From the NCBI RefSeq assembly GCF_000149955.1, contig NC_030995.1, forward strand, positions 2,063,453 to 2,127,452: 64,000 nt of DNA. Direction: 5' to 3'. This DNA comes from Fusarium oxysporum f. sp. lycopersici 4287 (Eukaryota; Ascomycota; Sordariomycetes; Hypocreales; Nectriaceae). How positions within the stretch are numbered: the stretch's first letter is position 1; each line of letters starts with the position of its first letter. Both the position numbers and the translations under genes were made by a program. The notes under the pieces were generated by a model. That model did not search any database. It saw only the letters and a list, made by a program, of their open reading frames with translations, and was not told the DNA's origin. Shown piece by piece: positions 58,299-64,000 of this stretch.

Positions 58299-60859
58299 AT
58301 GGAGCGAAAAGCGTCCCATAACCTGTTTGAGGTTTATCTACGGCTACGACCCCCGCCTACACGACATGGTGATGGGGATCGTATTCTTGATGTTGAGCCC
58401 ACTGAGGACGGTTCACATCCTAAGCATATTATTCTAAATCCGCCTACAGATCGACGTAGGGCGATTGAGAAGTTCGCGTTCACCCAGGTCTTTGAGGAAG
58501 ATGCAACCCAGCTGGATGTCTTCCACTGCACAGAGATCGTCTCCTTCGTTGAGGGCGTATTGGCGCCTGAGGGCGGCGAGGGAACAGATGCTGTCGTCGC
58601 TACCTTGGGAGTGACAGGTTCCGGCAAGGTGAGTACCATGTCAACAATGAAACAACAAGGCTAATAGACGAAGACGCATACGATCCTCGGGAGCAAGACA
58701 CAACGCGGCCTGACCCAACTCACGATGGACGTCCTCTTCCGCTCAATCGGCGAAAACATTCTCGATCCCAACGCCGCCTTCACAGCCCAAGACTCCCTTC
58801 AAGCCATCGACGGTGCCGAGTCCTCCCTAATAACCGCGTCCCACTTCTTCGACCCTCCCTTTCGCGACTCAGTCGCTTCGCGAGCGCCTTCACGCGCCGG
58901 CACACCAATGCTTGTACGACAGATCCCAAAGCCTTCCTATGTCAACATTCCCACCTCCAAGCTGGTCACCAACCTCCCAGGCGCGTTCCCGGCAGACTGC
59001 GCACCAAGTCCGAAAAGTGTACGGCTTGTTAGCGAGGTAGAGGAAACGCGACGTCTCAAAGAGCGATAGGATCGCTCTTCTGAGCGTGGTAGACAACCTC
59101 TCAAAAGTCTGCCTGCGTCCCCTAGCGCGTTGAATTGTCCTAAGACGCCCAAGCGGGGTCTTCGACATTTCATGTCTCTTACTACCTCAACTCGTGTCAA
59201 GAATGTTACTAAAGACGATGTTAAGTCCGATGGTCTCATGTCCCCACCACCTCGACGAATTACCGTACGCCCCTCGGCTCTTCCTCAGCTCCCCGACGTG
59301 AGCAACATCGACATTTCCTGCGATCCTTCGGCCGAATATGTTGTTATCATCTCGATGTACGAAGTGCACAACGACCGAATCTACGATCTCCTTACTCCCG
59401 CTGTCAAATCCGGCGCCACAAAAGAAGTGCGACGACGTCCTTTACTCTTCAAGTCAACAGAGCTATCGCCAGACCGAAAGGTTGTCGCTGGCCTTCGAAA
59501 AGTCATCTGCTCCAGTTACAACGAGGCATTGACCGTTGTTGAGACCGGCCTGCAAGAGCGCCGAGTCACCGGTACCGGAAGCAACAGCGTATCAAGTCGA
59601 AGCCATGGATTCTTTGTCTTTGAAGTAAAGAAGCGAACTCGCAGCAGGAGACCTAGCCTTTGGGAGGGAAACAAGTTTACTATTGTTGATCTAGCGGGCA
59701 GTGAGCGCGCGCGCGAAGCCAAGACGGCGGGTGCTACGCTTGCGGAAGCTGGCAAGATCAATGAGAGTTTGATGTACCTAGGCCAATGCCTTCAGACACA
59801 AAGTGAAGCTGCAAGCTCCAGCAAGGCAAGTCATCGCAGTAATGTTTGATGGACAGCGACTAACATGCAATAGCCCAACATTGTTCCTTTCAGACAATGC
59901 AAGCTCACCGAACTCCTCTTCTCAAACTCATTCCCCTCATCCTCAACCTCTCACCCCCAAACTCCTCGTCGCAACCCCCAAAGAGGTGTCATGATCGTCA
60001 CCGCCGACCCTCGCGGCGACTTCAACGCCACATCTCAAATCCTTCGATACAGCGCCCTTGCTCGTGAAGTAACAGTCCCTCGCGTCCCCTCAATCACAAC
60101 AACCATCCTCGCCCAACCACCACAAATGGCTCAAAACCGCTCCGTTAGTCCAACACATCCTCACCCACGACCGTTCATGCCCGCAGGTGCAGGATCTTAC
60201 AGAAACTTCTCTCCACCAATGAGCTCAGATGAACGCGCGACCATGGAGATTGCAGCGCTAGAGATCGCACGGCTTAGTGAGGAAGCGGATCAATTGCGCG
60301 AAGAAGTCGATCGTCAAAATGAAGCACGCGTTGCAGCTGAAGCTCACCTGCTCACCATGGAGGACCGCATGCTTGATCTCGAAGCAGCTATTCGCGAAGA
60401 GTGCGCCATGGAATTTGAGCAGCGTCTTGCACTAGAAATGGCCGCTGGAAGAATTCCATGGCTATTGAGCAAGAACGTACCGAGGAGCACTGGGACCGCA
60501 AAGTCGAAGTCCTCGAGCGAGGTCTCGCCTCTGACGAAGATTGCGATAAAGAAAACGTTCTTATCGAAGATCTCGAAGAGGAAGTAGATCGACTCCGTCG
60601 CGAAAACGGTATTCTTAAGCGTGAGCTTGCGTCCCGCAGCCCGACTAAGCGCAAGCCCCTCGAGGAGCGGGAGGACTTTGCGCCTTCTTCTAAGCCATCT
60701 CGCGGCGACAGCATGACCAACTTAGGACGCAAGCTGGAGCGCATGCGCGTTAGTGGTGAAAAGGCACGCCCGGTACCTGTCAATGGGAACGGCAGTCCAA
60801 AGAAGATGCGGAAGTTGGGGACGAAGAAGTGGGAGCATGAGGAAGATGAGCTGTCTTAG
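58299..60859 (+). pseudogene. Kinesin-6-like motor gene with in-frame stop and frameshift
   Basis: Exons 58299-58628, 58674-59825 and 59874-60859. Motor motifs are all present: LFEVYLRLRPP at the start, P-loop GVTGSGK|THTILG across intron 58629-58673, YEVHNDRIYDLL, switch I NSVSSRSHGFF, switch II DLAGSERAREAKTAG, and NESLMYLGQCL. The roughly 130-residue insert between the P-loop and YEVHNDRIYDLL suggests kinesin-6 (KIF20/23, Klp9-like), motors of the central spindle. The second intron (59826-59873) has a GC donor (AAG|GCAAGT). Two lesions are seen: TAG at 59067-59069, in frame with coding sequence on both sides, and a missing base near 60442 where the frame moves to RWKNSMAIEQERTEEHWDRK. The C-terminus is a coiled coil with a Lys-rich end. 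The gene is otherwise so well kept that the lesions must be recent or be sequence errors. Confidence 0.82.
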
Positions 60860-61083
60860 TATGTCTAGCTACTGCTTATGAGCGTGTTTTTCAGGGTCAT
60901 GGATATGATGGATGGTCAATTTGTGTTATAGAATTGGTTCGGATTGGATGCGTCTGACGGATAATGGATGGAGTATACCCTTTGCGTAATGTCGTGCAAG
61001 TTCATAGCATCGTAATGCAGTTTTTTGTTGTTCGTTCGCTGTACTCCTCAGTCCCTTCAATTGCCTTCAATTGAGAATTTCGG
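60860..61083. other. Convergent 3' spacer
   Basis: Short tail-to-tail spacer between the kinesin-like gene and the NACHT gene. Nothing recognised. Confidence 0.5.
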
Positions 61084-63974
61084 CTATTTTATCCTGAAAG
61101 GTGCCTCCCGATCCTTCTTCATCACCTTAAGCTGTGTATATATACTGCCCAGTGACGCGTTCCTGCGAACACTAGCATATTGGTGCTGGTTGACGGGCAT
61201 CCATGTCAAATGTCGAGGTACCTCACACTCCTTGGATATTTTTATCGACCTCTGCACTGTCCCGACAGTCACCTTTGCTCCTTTTTCTAACATAAGATGC
61301 ACACATTCTGTCACCTGGCTATCTTCTTCCTTAGAGCTTCTCTCAACAATCGCAATAGCGCCGGCGAGTAGTTCTTCCCATGCTGTCGTTCTGCGGAATC
61401 CGATTTGCTTGATTACTTCATTAGGCTTTGCTCCTTTGTCGAGTAAAAGTTTGATTACTGATGCACTTCTTGTGTCTGTCAGGCGCACAAGCGAAAGAAG
61501 GGGAACTTTGAGCAGCTCAGGATTTCCCTGTAGTCTCCACCCAAGTGCCCCCAGCTTCAAACGTTCCTTTGGGTCCCGTTTCGCAATCACGACAAGACCG
61601 CGGCGATCTGCCTTTGCTTTAATATATTCCCCTACACATAACACAGCTGCCAGGCAGAGGAATTCTTGGTTGGGGTCGGAGCGGTAACTGCTCAATTCTG
61701 TCCAGGTCAATTTGCTCTGCCATGTGCCCTTTGGTTCCCTAAACCTCTTTTCTTTATACGTGTAACAGCAGAGACCGGCACACTGCTCTCGGAGATGATC
61801 CATCAATCGAACAACATCGCACCTTGAGGATGGTAACGCATTCCCCGCATGGTCCAGGCTTTCGACCAAATTCAGTTGGAAATATCTAGTCCCGGATTTG
61901 CTTCGTGCATTTGACCTCACCCAGAGCTTTGCCAAGGATGTATATGCCGCTGAGATCCTAAGACCAGAATCATATGGCGTGGTAAGACAGCTGTTGAGCC
62001 TTTGCTGGGTATCAGGCCTTCTCAAAAAGTCCTCAAATGTCCTGTGTAGATATACAACATTACCTCCATCAATTTTTGCAGGATCGCATTGCTCTCGTAT
62101 AGTTCTCACTTGCTCATGAACTTCAAGTAGACCTCTGCAGCGACTGACAATACGACGCCGCATATCTTCTAGTCGGCCTATCAACTCCTCATAAGGGACA
62201 GCACTCGGGTCTTCGTCAATGGCCCGCTCTAAAAAGTCGACCTCGTCCGCATACCACATTATACGTAGCGAAGTTGTCCCGTTGCACGCGTAAACTAGCT
62301 TGAAGAGCTGGGCGGCATGTTCGCGATACAAAGGATCAATACTGTCGATAATCCTTCCATAGAGTTCATCCATTTCTGATGGAAGCAGATTGAGCCGATT
62401 CTTGAGATCTTCAACGCGGTCGCCGGCCATCATCCCAGCCAAGAGCGACGCGACAACAATGGTGACCCATAGAAAGACACCACTCGCTTTGTCGGCTATT
62501 GAGTGGCTCAAAGCACCAGCAAATTGAGGATGTAGTTTCTGAAACCTTGCGAATTGAGTATTTGCTTCGAATTTAGAAACGACATACTTCGTGATATCGT
62601 CGTAGGTGAGGTCTTCCATCTTCAGCCTAGGATAGTATCCGAAAGCGTTCTCAAACTCTGTCCAAGGGCGGCTTGAGACGCAAACTTTGATTGGAGATGC
62701 GATGCACTCCTGTATCAGGGATATAAGAGCGTTGCAATCGCCATCAAACTCATCCAAGCCATCGATAAACAGTGCAAGCTTGGCTCGGGTGCTGATGTGT
62801 TTGATTGCTTGGCGAAACATGTCGCCCAATTCATCCAGGCTCAGGCGCCTGGGGTCCTCATTAAAAAGACACAAAGACTCCCAACGCGACGAAGCAACAA
62901 GTGGAATGACATCTGGGTGCGCGCGAAAAAGCTGAACAAGCAGGGTTCGAAGCAATCCTTCTTTGCTCGCCTGTATGTCTGATCCAATAGCCCAGAAATG
63001 AAAGGAGGCAATCGTAAGCTTCCGGTCTCCCGCCCATTGCTGTAAATATTCGTTGCATCTGTTCGCATTGCTTGATTCATCAACAGGCTGAAGGAGGTAC
63101 TTCATCAGCGTGGATTTTCCTGAGCCTGGCTTTCCGGTGATCCAGTAGAGGCTACCGTCGGATACAAGCCACTCTTTAAAGCCAATCGGTGAAGTCTCAG
63201 CGTTATTGTCATTGAAGATCCAGCGAAAGGTTCCCTTGTGAGCTTCCTTTATTGTGAGTTCTCTCTCTTGTATGGTATCGTATCGGATCCTTGAGATGAA
63301 GATCTGTTCCAAATGTTGTCGTCTCTGTGGTGATAATTGGATGCTTGATGAATCTGATAGCGCCTTGGCCTCAGAATGGTGAATACGAGCGATCAAGGCA
63401 TCTGTGAACTCGGACTTGAGCTTCTGGCGCTCATGTAGACCGCCAGTGAGATACTCCATTGCTAACGAACCGAAGCCTGCTTGAATTTCGGATGCACTCG
63501 AAGCGTCTCCCATGGCTTTTATGTCTGCTCGCATATCGCGCATCTCCAGCAACATCTGCATCTGGTTCTCCAGAGTCTCTCTTGCAGTAGCCCTCAAATT
63601 GACGGACAGGTAGAACGTCAGGTCGGCCTTGACCTCTGTCAATCTGCTTTCAAGGCTTCTCAATTTGTCCTCCTTCAAGATTATCAGCCATGTTTTGATC
63701 ACCGCGTCGCGCTTCCGTCCATGGCTATTTTCCTCAATGCGCTTCAGTGAGTCAAGCATTTCTTTCGCAATCGCTTCACTCTTTTTGGCGAGTGACGATA
63801 TCGCTGCACCTGTGTTTGATCCGGAGTTACAAATGATCTGAAGCTCATGCTGGGCATCCCGAAGATTGTCTGATGAGCTGTGTAGAGTTTGAAGATTATT
63901 GAGAAAGTCATGTTTCGATCGTCTGACTTGGTATAGCGTGGTGAGGAAGCGGGTGCCATAATCGACAACCGTGG
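61084..63974 (-). CDS. NACHT/STAND (NLR-like) protein, 5' end missing
   Basis: Open without interruption from the N gap (63974) to the stop at 61084: about 960 codons, with the start beyond the window. The internal Met at 63759 is not the start, because the frame continues upstream with family-like helical sequence (VDYGTRFLTTLYQVRR). The N-terminal part resembles the helical fungal STAND N-domain. The NACHT domain has Walker A GKPGSGKSTLMKYLL, Walker B ALFIDGLDEFDGD, SSRPW and LSHSIADKASGVFLWVTIVV, the usual order. A winged-helix-like region (LPSEMDELYGRIIDSI, YLHRTFEDFLRR) follows. The C-terminus has weak ankyrin-like units (SASVIKLLLDKGAKPNEV, TECVHLMLEKGAKV). Such proteins are fungal NLRs linked to non-self recognition and regulated cell death. 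Intact in the visible part, unlike the NACHT relic at 5.5-10.7 kb. Confidence 0.9.
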
Positions 63975-64000
63975 NNNNNNNNNNNNNNNNNNNNNNNNNN
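63975..64000. other. Assembly gap (26 Ns)
   Basis: The window ends in undetermined bases inside the 5' part of the NACHT gene. Confidence 0.98.

Noticed and set aside
1..64000. CRISPR array, prokaryotic operon, viral or toxin genes
   Set aside because: Spliced eukaryotic genes throughout; no regular direct repeats with spacers, and no recognisable viral or toxin family.

Overview
The window is nuclear DNA of a filamentous ascomycete, most likely Sordariomycetes/Hypocreales and Fusarium-like. This is inferred from short introns (about 45-70 nt) with GT(A/G)AGT donors and CTAAC/CTGAC-like branch sites, and from the gene families present: HET, NACHT/STAND, LaeA-like methyltransferase, TRI5-type terpene synthase, OYE and SEC11. 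No bacterial operon structure and no CRISPR array is visible. The last 26 bases are an N gap.

Left arm (1-37.7 kb) is accessory. It starts with an old-yellow-enzyme oxidoreductase, a broken cytochrome P450, and a badly decayed NACHT/STAND gene split by a foreign insertion. Then come two intact redox enzymes (a 3-hydroxyacyl-CoA-dehydrogenase-like protein and an MDR/trans-enoyl-reductase-like protein) and a HET-domain gene next to an AT-rich block. A LaeA-like methyltransferase with a 13-nt microexon sits beside a TRI5-type terpene synthase with a stop codon, which looks like the remnant of a terpenoid locus. From 20.4 to 31 kb lie five diverged BTB/POZ-like genes, all on the minus strand. One of them is dead, and another carries a tandemly duplicated exon plus intron. 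A gene of unknown function and a frameshifted Hsp70-like ATPase close this arm.

Centre (37.9-55.2 kb) is conserved core: a four-TM MARVEL-like protein, the signal peptidase subunit SEC11, a six-TM membrane protein, a canonical BTB protein, a DUF1349-like protein, the Pol III factor BRF1, a tRNA-Arg(CCG), and an acidic IFH1/CRF1-like nuclear protein. All of these read cleanly.

Right arm (55.2-64 kb) begins with a 3-kb gene-poor gap. It is followed by a kinesin-6-like motor gene carrying an in-frame stop, a GC-AG intron and a frameshift. Tail to tail with it is an intact NACHT gene running off the end of the window.

The main theme is contrast. Self/non-self recognition and secondary-metabolism genes on the flanks are duplicated, broken or in decay, while the housekeeping genes between them are intact. 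The most distinctive feature is the BTB-like array, which shows birth, internal duplication and death of paralogues side by side.
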